This document shows positions 1 through 12,320 of a DNA stretch of 64,000 bases, one piece after another. Both the position numbers and the translations under genes were made by a program. How positions within the stretch are numbered: position 1 is the stretch's first letter; the number at the start of each line of letters is the position of its first letter. A model generated the notes under the pieces. That model ran no database searches. It was not told where the DNA came from and saw only the letters and a list, made by a program, of their open reading frames with translations. Source of the DNA: Hymenolepis diminuta (Eukaryota > Platyhelminthes > Cestoda > Cyclophyllidea > Hymenolepididae); NCBI GenBank assembly GCA_900708905.1, contig CAADRB010000010.1:742316-806315 (forward strand). The letters run 5' to 3'.

Positions 1-3000
1 TCATCATGATTACAGAACCAGTCAATAGGCATTGGATATAGTAGACGAGCAGATTTTATCAACTTGACTCTTCCTGATTACTCGGATGAATATTAATGAA
101 AAAGCCCTTTATAACGTGTAAAATGACCTGAACCAATGACCCGAAAATCACCATTTAAAGTTATGAAAAACAGTGATAGAGTGACCATCGATCCCCTGCT
201 CACACCTTCTCGTACTTTAGAAGAGACGACAATCACTGAAATGTCAGAGGCTGTGGATTTCACCCACATTGACGCTTGCTGAACGCTACGTACAAATCCA
301 CTATTTAATGCTTTATAGAAGAGAGGGACGTAATCCATGTTTCTTGTCGGTCCTCGGGATGCTGTTCCTCCATCTCAGATGATTATTTTTTGGGAACCGC
401 TTTACTTTACCGCATTTGAAATTTTTAATATCACTACGTCTCGATTTGTGAATAAGTAAAATAGTTCCATAAGTGAATGGGACTCACAGGAACTGTAGGT
501 ATTAGAAGTCGTCGAAATTGCCTGTATATGATTCTAGATAGTGGCTGGTAGATTTTGAAAAAAATCGGCCTTTCCCAATTAAAATTTTTTCATTTACTTT
601 CCAATATCCATAAAGGAAGAAGTTCTGAATTATAACAGAGACCGAAAACATGCGCTATCGACATTCTATAACTTTCAAATAACTTGAGGAAAACAAGCTT
701 TATATCAAACCCTATGGCAAATTCCTTTGATTCTGATTTGGCAGTGCAGTTGGGAAACAACTTTGCTCGTCAGTAATATTCATCTGAAGCAAAGTAATGA
801 AATAACTATGCATGAGCACTTCAATTCCCATCTCTAGCTAGCCAATCAATTTGTTGCAAAAGCATACTAAGAGGATAGCAGGTACCTAATGGACAATAGC
901 CTCCTGCATCTTGTCCATAGTCTTGAAAATTTCCCTTTAATGGAACTTCCTGTTGAATTCTGCGCGTCTCCAATAGTTTACTCGATAGAAAGTATGTAAA
1001 CTACGCTTGAACAGGTGGGTTAATTTGAATCATACGCGAAATCCCCAAATTCGGATTAAATTACAGCAGATATTAGAATTATATTTATTAATTCTCTATT
1101 AATTTAGATTAATTTTCATCTTTGCACTATTTATTCATAATTCAGTCTGGACTAAAATAGATAATTTTGGTAGTTAGTCCAAAGAGTGGTCACTCATAAT
1201 TTCTTTTTTTGAAATTCTTTAGTCTCCATCTGCATTCACTTAAACTTGGTTAATCCCGTAAGCACAATTAAGGTGTTCAGTGATAAGGTATCTTGGCATG
1301 AAATGAACAATTGGCATATAGCTTCACCGAGGATCCCTCCTGTTTTGGCGAAAAGCTAGTGAAAGATCACCTCTGACCATTTTCAGATATCCCTAAGTTT
1401 ATTTACTATTACTTACTAATTAAGAGTATTTTAAGAGAGATCAGGGAGTAGTTGGTAATAAAATTTTTCTCTCAGCCCGATAATAATTTATTTATTTAAT
1501 TTTGTTACATTTTCATGCTGAGTATTCCTTCGCAAAAGGGATATAAAAGATCGCTAATTAAGGAAAATACAATTTTAACGACAATATTTCGGTTATATTG
1601 TATTTTTGTAAAATTAGATTACATCTAAATATAATACTACTCTAGGATTCTGACAGTCTCTTACTGTCTTCCACGCTTACACGCATATCAAAGTAATGCC
1701 ACTTCATCAAATGGTAATTGCCTATAGATTTGGTGTTTCGGTACCAAAGAATGGGTGGAACCGACTGCTACTTACATGCATACACACAATCTCTCTCTCT
1801 CTCCTTTATGTCCATAATTTACACACTCTCTGAGGTGGGACATAATTGTTGTGGCTACAACTTTTGTTGGCTTCCGTCGCCACCCAGAGAAGTGGAGGGA
1901 GGAAGGGATAGAAGCTTAGAAACACCCATGTACTCTCACTCCACTCCCCTACTCAAACCCTGAAGAAAAATTTATTCCCCCATTATAATAAGATGCCTTT
2001 GTTGTCGTCAAAATATGCGTGTATATGCTAGTGTGTTGTATTTGTGGAGAGTGGCCAGCACAAAGGTGGTTAAGGGTGCTTAAGAGGGGGAAGAATATTC
2101 TTTCCCATTCATTTACCATACTGCTACACCCCTCTATTGATATGCCTAACTATGAATCATGTCTTTTTCAAGCAATTAGTGTCGGCATTGAGACTATTCT
2201 TGCATTACTCGTTAGGGTCGTCTGAAGAACCTGTGGAACAATTTCAATTCATTTTTTAATCAAGTCTAAAATGTCCTAATGGTCTCTATAAGTAATTTAA
2301 ACATCATTTAACAATAAAAAACTATATTTAACCCATAGTCTCGGGGTTAAGTGACTTGCGTCTTCGTAATACCAAGGCAAGTTAGAATTCTAGGTATAGT
2401 CGATAATTATAAATAGAAAGAAAATAACATCCTTTATGTGGTCGCTCATTTCGCCGTAAAGGAACAGAGTTCGTTGTTATCTACCTCATTTAAGTAAATA
2501 TTCTTCCACATTTTATGGTTAAATCCTTTCTCTAAATTTTGACTATTAATTCACATAATTATGAAAAATCATTCTGTCAAACTTTCGTGGATAGGGAACA
2601 GTACACTTTCCATTTGTTTGGGTTTCAACTGAACTCAATGGACTGAAATATCTATGATAACTAGATAGAATTAAATTGGTAAAAAGATAATAATGTAAAA
2701 TTTAAACTGAGGAACTTCTGCGAAATCTTATTTTTCTGAAGCTTGTTAATTTTCACAAATTTGTGTTGTGTTTTTAGGCTTTTAGTTCTAGCAGCAACCA
2801 CAATCGAATTATAGATTTTACCGCCTCATTAAAATAATTAATTTCCTTATTATATATCTAATATATAAATAGTAATATTATATATATTATGTATTATTAA
2901 TACTATACATAAATATTAGATATTTTAGCTGCAAATCCTGGGTTATTTTAACTAACTTGGTTTTGTACCTATGCGGGTGGGATGGATGACATCTAAAATT

Positions 3001-3881
3001 TTCGAAGCGTATTATAACTAGTTAATGAAATAGCAAATGAGGAAGATACGCACGAAAAGTAGTTTCATGAGTGAATAATTAACCTTCAGTCTAATCGCAG
3101 CTCGAGAAAACCCTAAGAAAAAAGAGCAGCAAGGCCTGTGAAATTTTCAATTTTAAGGACCGATATCTCCCAATCTCACTCGATTCTTCCTCAGTATAAG
3201 TTATACGGCTACATATCTCCTGTTCCAATAATTGCATTTTCTGCGAAATTTACATGGGGTTATATTTTGGGGGATCTTAAATAGTCACAAGTTTTCAAAT
3301 CTTCAGACCACACATTTCAATTATAATTAGGATTCATGAAATTGACAATCAGGATGTGAAAGGAATCAACAAATGAGAAGTTAAAATTAGTCTCTCAAAC
3401 TTACAATTCTGTGAGTAATTCAAATACAAAATGCAAGTTTCAAGTTAATTTTTACATTTGGTTGCCCTCTCCCCCTCCCCCCTTATCTACAGGTTATTTC
3501 CACAGTCGTTATTCTGAAAATGACAACGCGTTACTTGCCAACTAACTCAAGTTGCTCACTTAGCCAACTGTTCATACTTGCAGGTAATGAATTTATAGCA
3601 ATATATTATTTTTGCTATATTAAGTCCACTGTACCATACCATTACATTAACCTTTGTGCATTGGTAATAAATGAATAAATAAACGAGGCTTGGATGCTAT
3701 ATATTATAATTGAATATAAAACGGCATCTTTATAAAACAAACAAACGGCTTCTACTGATTCATCGCATATATATATATATATATGTGTGTGTAAGGAATA
3801 AAATATATAAATAAAACGGGTTCTAAAAATGTTCGAAGCTTTCGGAAAAGAAGTGTAATGATGAGAGTATAAAAGGCCACG
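1..3881. other. Intergenic stretch, no gene recognised
   Basis: AT-rich sequence downstream of the minus-strand Sp gene. The short open frames here (for example 1718-1963 and 2019-2225 on the plus strand) have no recognisable domain and look like chance frames. The distinguishable elements are a CT microsatellite near 1790-1803, an extremely AT-rich patch at about 2825-2935 with overlapping TATAT/ATATA palindromes, and an (AT)9 followed by (GT)4 microsatellite at 3767-3792. The 3' UTR of the Sp gene must lie in the right-hand part, but I could not place a convincing minus-strand AATAAA. Confidence 0.6.
3767..3792. repeat. AT/GT compound microsatellite
   Basis: About nine AT units followed directly by four GT units, roughly 90 bp past the stop codon of the minus-strand Sp gene, so probably in its 3' UTR or just beyond. 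A simple-sequence repeat of this length is likely to vary in length between individuals. Confidence 0.9.
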
Positions 3882-4916
3882 TTACTGAGCAGTCTTCTCC
3901 TCAGTACTCTTTTCTTCGGGTTCAGTTTCCTCCAGCTTGACCTTGGTTTCTGTCCCCTCCATTTTCTTCTGAATCTCTTCTACACTGTGAGTTGACATGT
4001 GCCGTGTCAGGTAGTCACACCTCTGGAATTTCTTTTGACAAACAGGGCACTCATTATCCGTATCATTCTCATGCGTCTTTAGATGCTTTTGAAGCTCATC
4101 GGAACGGAGGAATCGTTTTCCACAGAGCTGCCGGTTACAGACAAAGGGTCGTTCTCCCGTGTGCCACCTTAGATGGGCCTTCAAGTGACTTGTCTTGGTG
4201 TAGACCTTCCCACATCCGGGGACATGACAACTGTGTGTAGTGCTGTTTTTTCTCATCTCCGCAGCCATTTCAGGATTTGAAGCCGCGATTCTATCGATTT
4301 GTTGACAGTCAGGGCAGTCGCAATTGCCTCGGGTACCTGCGTAGCGTCTACTTGCAGATACCGCTGGTTTCGGAGCAACGGGAGTCAGGGGATTCTGCTC
4401 ATATTGCTTGGCTACCTCTGCTGCAAACAGGTAATTGGAAGGATTAAACTGGGTTGGAAATTCCTGATTATAGTTGCTGAATGGAGACATGAAGTTGGTC
4501 ATCCAGCTTGGTTCCATCAATGGACGGTATCTGGCTTGAAAGTTCTCATAAGGATGTCCTGGATGTAACGGGGGTGGCATTTCATTTGTCTGTTCGTTGT
4601 ATTGGGGTAGAAGAGGAGGAGTCGTAGTGTGTTCGTGAGATGGCACTATATTCGAGACTTCATGAGCTAGGTGACAAAAATGTGACGGTGGAAGGTGGGG
4701 TGATAAATGTTCGTATTGTGAGGGGAGAAATCGGTAAAATGAATGAGACGATTGAGGGATTCCTTCAGGTATGACAGGAGGTGATGGTGTCGGAGCCACA
4801 TGAGGACGAATACTGCCCAATGGGATTCCATTCTCATCACTCTGGTATCCTATACTATTGCAATGAGCTTCTAACATGGTCAGCGAATTGGAGGAGAGAT
4901 TTTGAGGTGAATTTTG
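3882..4916 (-). CDS. Sp factor, coding exon 2
   Basis: Codes residues 4-347 and the stop. An internal Met sits at 4877, but the frame stays open 13 codons further upstream to an acceptor AG at 4917-4918 preceded by a T-rich run on the minus strand. Those 13 codons supply the beginning of the SP-box-like motif, which favours the splice over initiation at 4877. The exon starts in phase 0, matching exon 1. Confidence 0.85.
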   Translation of the reverse strand, partial: QNSPQNLSSNSLTMLEAHCNSIGYQSDENGIPLGSIRPHVAPTPSPPVIPEGIPQSSHSFYRFLPSQYEHLSPHLPPSHFCHLAHEVSNIVPSHEHTTTPPLLPQYNEQTNEMPPPLHPGHPYENFQARYRPLMEPSWMTNFMSPFSNYNQEFPTQFNPSNYLFAAEVAKQYEQNPLTPVAPKPAVSASRRYAGTRGNCDCPDCQQIDRIAASNPEMAAEMRKNSTTHSCHVPGCGKVYTKTSHLKAHLRWHTGERPFVCNRQLCGKRFLRSDELQKHLKTHENDTDNECPVCQKKFQRCDYLTRHMSTHSVEEIQKKMEGTETKVKLEETEPEEKSTEEKTAQ

Positions 4917-6196
4917 CTAAAATACCAAGAAAGGCTATAATTATCAACACCATTTAATTGTTTATAGGTCACAAGTTGCATGTAAGTAAGGTCAACAATT
5001 ATCAGTTGTTTTAATTATACCCTAGCACGTCGTGTTAATTAAAACAAAATTGGGACCTATGTAATTATAAAATATTGCACAATTGGTCTGTTGGAAAGGT
5101 GAATGCAATTTATCATTAAAGAAGAAAAATTTGTTTATTTCTCCTGATAATTTGCTGTTGCAGTTTAAACTAACGTGTTTTGGATAGGGCGCAAAAGGAA
5201 CATCTGTTTAAATTCTACCTAAGATTCCAAAAAAGGAGGTACACCTGCCGATATTACACGCATTTATAAAGTGAAGGGGGAAGTTGAAAAGGGGGATACC
5301 ATGTGATGTAGAAGACATATGGACCTCTTCTACTCATCCCACCCCCTCTCCTTCTTCACCTACTCACGCTGAAAGTGTGTATTAATGAGCATTTATTCCC
5401 CCCTGGCCGTGGTAATTACCCATTTCTCCTTTTCTGAATTCCCTTCTTCCAAAACAGGGGTAGTCTGCAAAGCACAGTGGACAATAATTCTAGCATCTAA
5501 TGGTATGTGTTTAAGTCAATGAAGTGCCACTGTTGGTTTAAATTGTTGCGGATAATAAAGGGAAGAGCAATAATTATTGTCTTGGAGGGGAAATTATACC
5601 TGATGTCCAGGTATATATGTGCCTACTTAAATTAGAGGGGTGAGGAGTAATAAGGTGACAGGGAAAATTGACGTGGAAGTGATACCTATTATTAAATAGG
5701 TGTGAAGTTCCTTTATTTAGCCAATTCTGCCTTCCCCGAATGTTACAAAACTGAAACTTCCAAGAAATTTCCTTAAAAACATCCATTAGGATATAATATA
5801 TAACAGTGATTAAAAACATAGGCAAACTTAACTTTGAGGGGAATTCTTTTGTCTAGGTTACTAAACTAGAATCAGGAAATCCAAATAACCTAGCAACTTA
5901 AAACTAGACACTAATCTTTTTGCCAGAAATTTTTCCGGGATTTTGGACAAAAATAGACATTTCGTATGAATATAAATAAACATAAAAATTGAAATCAAAG
6001 GTTTCATGAACGAAATTAGGTTGTAGTAATTAAATGATCAAAATCCTGACTTAACATGAGCATATTTTTCTTTAAAATAACATTTTAAAAATAAATACTA
6101 AGATATTTGTGATTGGTCTAAATGAGTAAAAATACATAAAAATATAATTACAATTATCATAAACATATAAGAAAAAGTAGAACTTACATTAGACAT
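3882..6196 (-). CDS. Sp-family zinc-finger transcription factor (two coding exons)
   Basis: DNA-binding transcription factor of the Sp group (Sp5/Sp6-9/buttonhead type rather than KLF). The spliced protein is 347 residues: 6196-6188 joined to 4916-3882. Seen: an SP-box-like motif at residues 14-26 ([13 protein letters not shown], with Leu, Ala, Cys and Ile-Gly in register with the Sp N-terminal motif); a Pro/Ser/His/Tyr-rich middle; a buttonhead box at about 193-208 ending CDCPDC; three C2H2 fingers at 233-255, 263-285 and 293-313; and an acidic/Lys C-terminal tail. Fingers 1 and 2 have the canonical helices KTSHLKAH and RSDELQKH, and the linker between them is HTGERPF, so binding to a GC/GT box is expected. 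Finger 3 is unusual: its linker has lost the TGEK motif and its helix reads RCDYL instead of RSDHL. The buttonhead box separates this from KLF proteins. Sp5/Sp8-type factors act in Wnt targets and in head and appendage patterning; the role here is inferred. Confidence 0.9.
4917..6187 (-). other. Intron 1 of the Sp gene
   Basis: GTAAGT donor at the 6187 end and TTTTAG acceptor at the 4917 end. It contains no recognisable coding sequence. A pyrimidine-rich tract on the plus strand at about 5320-5360 and the open frame at 5574-5825 (minus) look like chance. Confidence 0.7.
6188..6196 (-). CDS. Sp factor, coding exon 1 (Met-Ser-Asn only)
   Basis: ATG TCT AAT followed at once by a consensus donor GTAAGT (minus strand, intron starting at 6187). 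The phase is 0, the same as the acceptor of exon 2, and the intron is 1271 bp. The exon presumably also carries 5' UTR on its upstream side. The ATG is preceded by an A-rich stretch. The evidence is splice-site quality, phase agreement and the SP-box-like motif downstream; no transcript has been examined. Confidence 0.7.
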
Positions 6197-6231
6197 CTTT
6201 TTTTTCAAAACAACCGTTCAATGGAGTGTTG

Positions 6232-6388
6232 CACGTGTAATAAACGTTGAAATAATTAAGCGACATTTAATAGCAGCATTAACCACAGCGCGTCATGGCA
6301 ACCAATCAGATTGGCGATAGGTTTGTAATTAGCCAATTAATGCACCCGCCGTTCATGCACAGAAGTTAGATGGTTGCGATTAACCAAT
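6232..6388 (-). promoter_or_regulatory. CCAAT cluster plus E-box upstream of the Sp gene
   Basis: Four CCAAT pentamers lie within 87 bp: 6302-6306, 6333-6337 and 6384-6388 read CCAAT on the plus strand, and 6310-6314 reads it on the minus strand. A palindromic CACGTG E-box is at 6232-6237. All lie 36-192 bp upstream of the minus-strand ATG at 6196. CCAAT boxes are the target of NF-Y, which works in either orientation, so this is the likely proximal promoter. I see no TATA box nearby. Confidence 0.5.
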
Positions 6389-6399
6389 CAGTGATGAGT

Positions 6400-9060
6400 G
6401 CTAGTCAGTTCCTTGTGTTGGTTTTGCTTCGTTAAAATAAATGAAAAAAACTGAATAAAATGAGAAACGCATAGTTCATTGGATCACTTCAGTTAATAAA
6501 AGCACTTTATAATTGTGTAGATGAATAAAATTTCCATTATCTGCCAATTGTAAGAAGGGTTTTGACAATACAGGGGGAATGCCTTGGGAACATATTTAAC
6601 CTAATGAAACAGTCGAAACTTCGCATTTACAATAAATTTATCTCACAGGGTTCACCAAAACGGTTAATGATTAATTAACATAGGAAGATTTTGTCATTTG
6701 AGACAAATGAAACGAATCACCTTTTTTTCTTTATTATTTGCAACGAAATTAATGTTGATGAAGTTCAAATTCAAAGCGAATTCGAATTCTATTTGCCAAT
6801 GCGTTTATAGTTAATAACCCGTCGTTCAAAATTCACCCTAAATCTATTTGCTTTAGTTTAAACCAACAAGTAGAGAAATTCGAATCTCTAAAGCAGAAAT
6901 ATGAAAGAATCCTTAGATTACTTTTTGCCGCTATTAATTTTGTTTTATCCTCTTATCGTACCAGCCACGATTTATTTAAAGGATTTGTAAGGTTGTTTAG
7001 GGATTAGACTGAGGAACTTTACCGATATGAGTTCTGGAGTATACTTCTCATCAATGCACTTGAGGTCTTTTGTAATTTCTGACTGCCTCGTGCCAAGAGA
7101 TAGCACTGCTTTCGCAGTTGATCAAATTCTGTTAGCAATGCTCCTTACACATGTGGCGATTATTTTGTTAAAACCTAAAAACATTCGCAATTTATTCCCG
7201 TAACTGTTTAACTATTTAAAGGGACAAGTATACTTTGATACTATCAATCTTGCTATCAAAGGGCTTTAAAAATACCAACATGAGATATCACTCGAAAGTA
7301 CTCAGATATTAGAACTTAAAGTCAGAACTATGAAGCGAGGGGGGAAACCTACTATGCCCATTAAGAACCAAGAAAAATGGCTTACGAATGTGACATGTAA
7401 ATCAATCGTCTAGGCTTTAATATCTTGACTTTCATTTTCCACTTGTCTAATACTCCCTTATTTGAATTAGCAGTATCTTCACCCTTTAATCGATCTGTTT
7501 TTAACTTTCTTATGTGTAAAATTTACTCTTTTATGGCTACTCATACAATTTCATTCAAACTTTTAACTCTTTCTTGTTAACAAATTATTGATTATTTATA
7601 ACTTTAAACTTCCTCTCTGGGACTAATTCGGCTTCTTTGAGTCTAATACATATCAGTCAGTAATATTAAATGGTTTGGTCTTCTGCCTCTGAGCAGTGGG
7701 TAATCGTCTCAAAAGTAGTGGCTGGTGTCATACCGCTTTGGTATTAGAATACATGCATGTTACTATTAGGCCTAAAGAGAAAAAATCCCGCGAAATTCGT
7801 AGGGTCAGTAGGTAAAGCTGATCTATTCGGGAAAAATTAACAGCATGTAATATTTCTTAATAAGGCCTTTATTGATTGAAAGAAATTTTATTTTGTTTTA
7901 TTTTCACTACCACTTAAATGTAAGTGTTCAAAATTCTGATATTGGGTGGTCTCCATTGTCACACAAGGTGAAAAAAAGATGGACATGCCTACTCTCAACT
8001 TGTCTACGTTTAATTCACCTGAGCAATTCGCAACTTCTTACAGACAAAAAATTTGGCAGAAGAAGCGTGTTCTGCCCTTGAGGCCTTAGCGACTCTTTAA
8101 TTAGAGTTGTGAGGCTATTTGCGAGTGGAAGTGAATTTAAAAAAGGAAAAATTAAGTTGTCAAGGGCAAACTTACGAAACTAAAAGAGGGCAAAATAAAT
8201 TTTTCCGCATTAAAGCGAATAAACGCCCGATACTAAGCGGATTTCAATTTTACTTATTTATTCAGTTGAACAATTCCACCACAAAGGGAGACAGGATATA
8301 AGTGGCGCAATATATGTCCAACGGTTTGAATAGAATAGAATACTCAATTCTCAACCGGGTAGGCTCTCGAATTTCTCGCAGCTCACAATGATCACTCGAA
8401 AATATTTAACTGTGCAGTCTGACAAGCCAGAAATCACTAGTTCCATGCATATCGGTACTAATCTATTGACGTGGATGGAAAACCACACAGATTAACATGA
8501 GTCAATTTGAGGGATGACAGAATACGATCTTTACAATAAAAGAGTCGTGGTGGACTTGAAAAATTATTTAAACGCATTAAAGATGATTAAAGAAGTAATT
8601 TCCATACTCTCTCTTTTCTTTTCTTAACCTATTTTTGGGGTTAAATAAAATATCTTTGATACACTGGGATCATATTCTCCACGAAATCCTTTTTACAACT
8701 CTTCATAGCTTATTTCTTCTTTACTTTACATTGAAAAAATATTTTTTCTTGAGACTACATATTCATTAAAATGTTTGTGGCAAGGTTGAAGCTGATATAT
8801 CAATAGATTTGAACTTCATGTTTTGCACTCCTTATATAAACCCTAATTAAATCATTTTGTCGTCATATTATTCGCAGATTAATAATAACAGCAACCCAGT
8901 TACACATTGAAGGAGTTTATCATTATTAACTGCTCCCTATAAAAATTCCTTTATATACATAGTCGCCAAGGTAATTAATGTTGGTGACAAAGCATATACG
9001 ATAGACCTGGCCATCAAAAGAGACAAACCAGTCAAGAGGTCAGGGCCGATCACTCAATTT
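6400..9060. other. Intergenic stretch, no gene recognised
   Basis: AT-rich sequence between the Sp promoter and the diverged repeat pair. Open frames such as 7872-8081 and 8119-8301 (plus) have biased, Lys/Phe-rich composition without domain features. I see no RNA gene or repeat here. Confidence 0.5.
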
Positions 9061-9064
9061 TATC

Positions 9065-9545
9065 AACTGATCAATAAATTCTGAATTTTGCGGACGTAAA
9101 TTCAACTAGGAATCAATGGCTAATTACTTAAATGTAAAATTTTAAACCTTAGATCATGAAATGGTAAGATATACCAATTTGATAAAATGAAAAAATCCGA
9201 AACTTGCTTTGTTCTCAAGATAACTTTTACTGTTCCTCATAAAATATTGGCGAATATTTCGCTCTGCCATGAGAAATAATAATTCAATCAGTTAAGAGAT
9301 CATGTGAATCATTCAGTATATGCTCGTTAATTACACATTTTTGTCATAGATACATAAAGAGATTAGTCATACGGGAGGTCATAGAGGTCATTTCAAATAC
9401 GTTCCTTCCATAATAGTACTAAGGATGTCGTCTTAAGACTCTTCTAAACACTGCAATGACATTAATCTGAGTATTACGCTTTGGCAGTGTGAAGATTTAG
9501 CTCGGTGAATTTCTCTGAGAAATCCAAGCTCCAACGAAGAAGGTT
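9065..9545 (+). repeat. Diverged dispersed repeat, copy 1
   Basis: Matches a second copy about 1.2 kb downstream in the same orientation. Shared landmarks in the same order are ATCAATAAATTCT (9069 and 10253), GATAAAAT (9181 and 10340), GTTAATTACA (9326 and 10568), the block GATTAGT..CGG.AGGTCA.AGAGGTCA (9361 and 10598) and CTCCAACGAAGAAG at the end (9530 and 10779). The copies differ by many substitutions and small gaps, so they are old. The family is unknown to me. Confidence 0.55.
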
Positions 9546-9611
9546 GCCATGCAAAGTATCCCTAGTTGACCAACACTAAAATTCATTTTTGTCACTAAAG
9601 GTCAAGAAACA

Positions 9612-10082
9612 ATGTCATACCTAACCCAAATTAATGAAGAACAAAAAAGTCCTTTATTTCATCAGTCTGTCATAGCTAAAACAATCAAAATGCTAATGCC
9701 AGTTAGTGAAAGCGTAACTTTTTACTTGAAAGGAATTCGAGCAAAAACAACGAAGCTCGAAGCTGTCAATTGCATGCGAAAGTCCACAGGAAAGAAGGCA
9801 ATACTATCGGCGGGACTATTTATCGATAAACAAGGACCTACAGTGCCGGTTTTCGATTATTTCATGTCTTATAGAAGGCAAGGGATTACAAACTTCATCC
9901 TCAGGGTTGATAGTAAACTCAGTGCTCGACTTTTTGAATTCCCATTTATAAAGAGAAGCAAAAACAGAAGCATATATTCTTCTGAGCAGGTTGAAAAAGT
10001 AAATGTACCGAATGCCATGGACCGAAAAATTCTGTCTTTTCCTCAAATTTATATGGTTATAGCTACGCATTCACTTGTTTGA
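9612..10082 (+). CDS. Open frame of 156 codons, unrecognised
   Basis: The longest plus-strand frame between the Sp gene and the retrotransposon. The predicted protein is basic, has no signal peptide or clear membrane segment, and resembles no family I know. It lies between the two copies of a diverged repeat, and the opposite strand is also open over 9816-10070. In DNA this AT-rich a frame of this length can arise by chance. More likely a chance frame or a transposon remnant than a host gene. Confidence 0.15.
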   Translation: MSYLTQINEEQKSPLFHQSVIAKTIKMLMPVSESVTFYLKGIRAKTTKLEAVNCMRKSTGKKAILSAGLFIDKQGPTVPVFDYFMSYRRQGITNFILRVDSKLSARLFEFPFIKRSKNRSIYSSEQVEKVNVPNAMDRKILSFPQIYMVIATHSLV

Positions 10083-10249
10083 ATAGTATAACGTGTACTA
10101 TCTTTGTATCAGACTGTCATTTTACTCATAATTAAATAGTAGTGATTGGTTATTAAATAATTTTCATGAGTTCGTGCTGTTCTTAGTTGCTTCTAACGTA
10201 GTCTTATATAAAGTAAGAAATAAACGTGCCGGCCACACATTTCAAACAA

Positions 10250-10800
10250 TTAATCAATAAATTCTAAATATCAAGAACTCAGAGTCAAATGCCTAAAGTT
10301 GAACTTTCCAATTCCAGAAAAAGTAAACTGTTCCCAATTGATAAAATTTAGACGAAGTGATGAAATCGATAATAAATAAATAAATTATTGTAATGCTCCA
10401 ACGCTACCCACTTGATCCAATCTCACTCTTCCTATATTGGATAACTTTCCACCGGTAAATACATCAGTTAATTATTGTGCTTCTCAGTGAGTAATAATAA
10501 TAAAATCAATAATTAATTCCAAATCGGTTGAGGTCATGAGGTTAAATAAATCATTTAATGCTTGTCTGTTAATTACAGACATCCTCGATGCGTAGTGATT
10601 AGTTAGGCGGCAGGTCACAGAGGTCACCTCTAATACGGTCTTTTCTAAGTGGTACTTGGAGCGTCTGATATCGATAGACTAAAGACTCCTTTTAATACTG
10701 CCAGAAAGGTCATCTTGAAACTATACTCGCTTAAAACCATGATATGTGGAGAACTAGCTCACCGGATCTCGCGGATAGGCTCCAACGAAGAAGACTTAGC
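10250..10800 (+). repeat. Diverged dispersed repeat, copy 2
   Basis: Second copy of the repeat described at 9065. The best-preserved segment is 10598-10637, with the doubled AGGTCA hexamer, followed after about 140 bp by the shared CTCCAACGAAGAAG string. The two copies could come from local duplication or from independent insertion of one element family. Confidence 0.55.
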
Positions 10801-12320
10801 TTTTCGGCTGATAAGAAAATTCCCCCTTGTTCTCTTCACCTAAAGCTTTTGAATCAGCCGGCACCAGGGAAAACTAGAAAGAATTCTTACACAATGTCAT
10901 AGTCAAAGAAAACTAATCGAGAGCCCAGGAAATACTTTCGTTTGATCGGGTTTTCATAGTTAAAATAGACAATAATACTAATTCTCGTCTATGAAAGTGT
11001 AAAACCTCATCTCATGAAAACTGTAGCACAAACAATGGGGAACGAATTTAACCGTATACGAAGGTTAGCAGAACAGAAAGTAGTACTTTTGCACCATCGA
11101 TGGGATCACTGTCTCTCAGAAACAACGATCAATTAGGAATTTCGGTTCCCAATCTCCGGTTGCCCTAAATTTAAGAAAGCTAGGATGGCTGACATGCCGC
11201 ATAACAGAATTTCATGCTCTTCATTGATAATTGATTCAATTCTTGCCAATTTAAGTCTAAGTATGCGCAGTAATCCGAATAATTCATTCTTTACAAAGTC
11301 TCCTATTAGAGTGGAGACTAATTTAACAGAATATGTACAAGTTGTGTACTTATGATCTGGTTATCGAAAGATTAATAAATATTTTTATAATTATAATTCA
11401 CGTTTTCAGTGCTATTCTTTAGAAAAGATTACATTCAATATCGACTTGATTCAGTGTAATTTGACCACTAAATTAATCGACTGATATTGATGGAATTACG
11501 CGCGATGAAATCCAACGTTTAATTGCATGCAGCACACAAAATTTCCTGAACAATTTGCGAATGCCACAAGAATATCACTCTACTTAATATATATATAGTA
11601 GCAATAGTTTTTGAAAATTAATATATTTGCGGATCTTATCGGGCGTCTGCTTAAAACCAGAACTTTCTTAAATAGTGTCATATTTGCACTATGCAAATGT
11701 TTGTATAATGAAACATCTATTCGCTATTTGCAAACATTTCTATGATTTATGTGTTTTCTTGATTCTTCAACTTTCTGCTTATACTGGATGTCATCTTAAC
11801 AGCCAGCTTATTTCGTTTGGAATATTTCCCATTTATTTTTGACATGTAATTCATTTTTCCGATTAGTAAGCTTTTGCTCATTTTCTGATAAGATCTAATG
11901 AGCTTTATGCTGATAGTTACACACCATTGGTTGACTATACAGGACAATTCCAATTTATCCGTACTCTCCAAAATGAGCAATCTCTCACTTAAATATTGGA
12001 CATCTAATTTGAGAAAAGGCGATTGGGATCTTGTAGAAGATAATTAATATTGTAAGAGGATTATCTTAGGATGACAGTGTTACTCCCTTTTACACATCTT
12101 TTAGGCGAGATATTCGCCAATTAAAATTTTGGTTCGTTGAAGAAGGTTCAATGGATCTACGCCAGGCTTAACTTCACACATTTTACTCAAATGTGTCCCC
12201 ACTTCCTTCCTCTGAGGGATAAATCCTTTTGCGCCTCCAAAATTTTCATTTATGCCATTACTAATCACTAAAATTTAATAATCTTGCATCCACAGTGGTG
12301 CTTGAAGTGGTTAAACCTAT
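10801..12320. other. Intergenic stretch, no gene recognised
   Basis: AT-rich. The frame 11747-11980 (minus) is short and featureless. I see no RNA gene or clear repeat. Confidence 0.5.

Noticed and set aside
3992..4568. Plus-strand frames opposite the Sp exon
   Set aside because: Shadows of the zinc-finger exon on the other strand; no domain.
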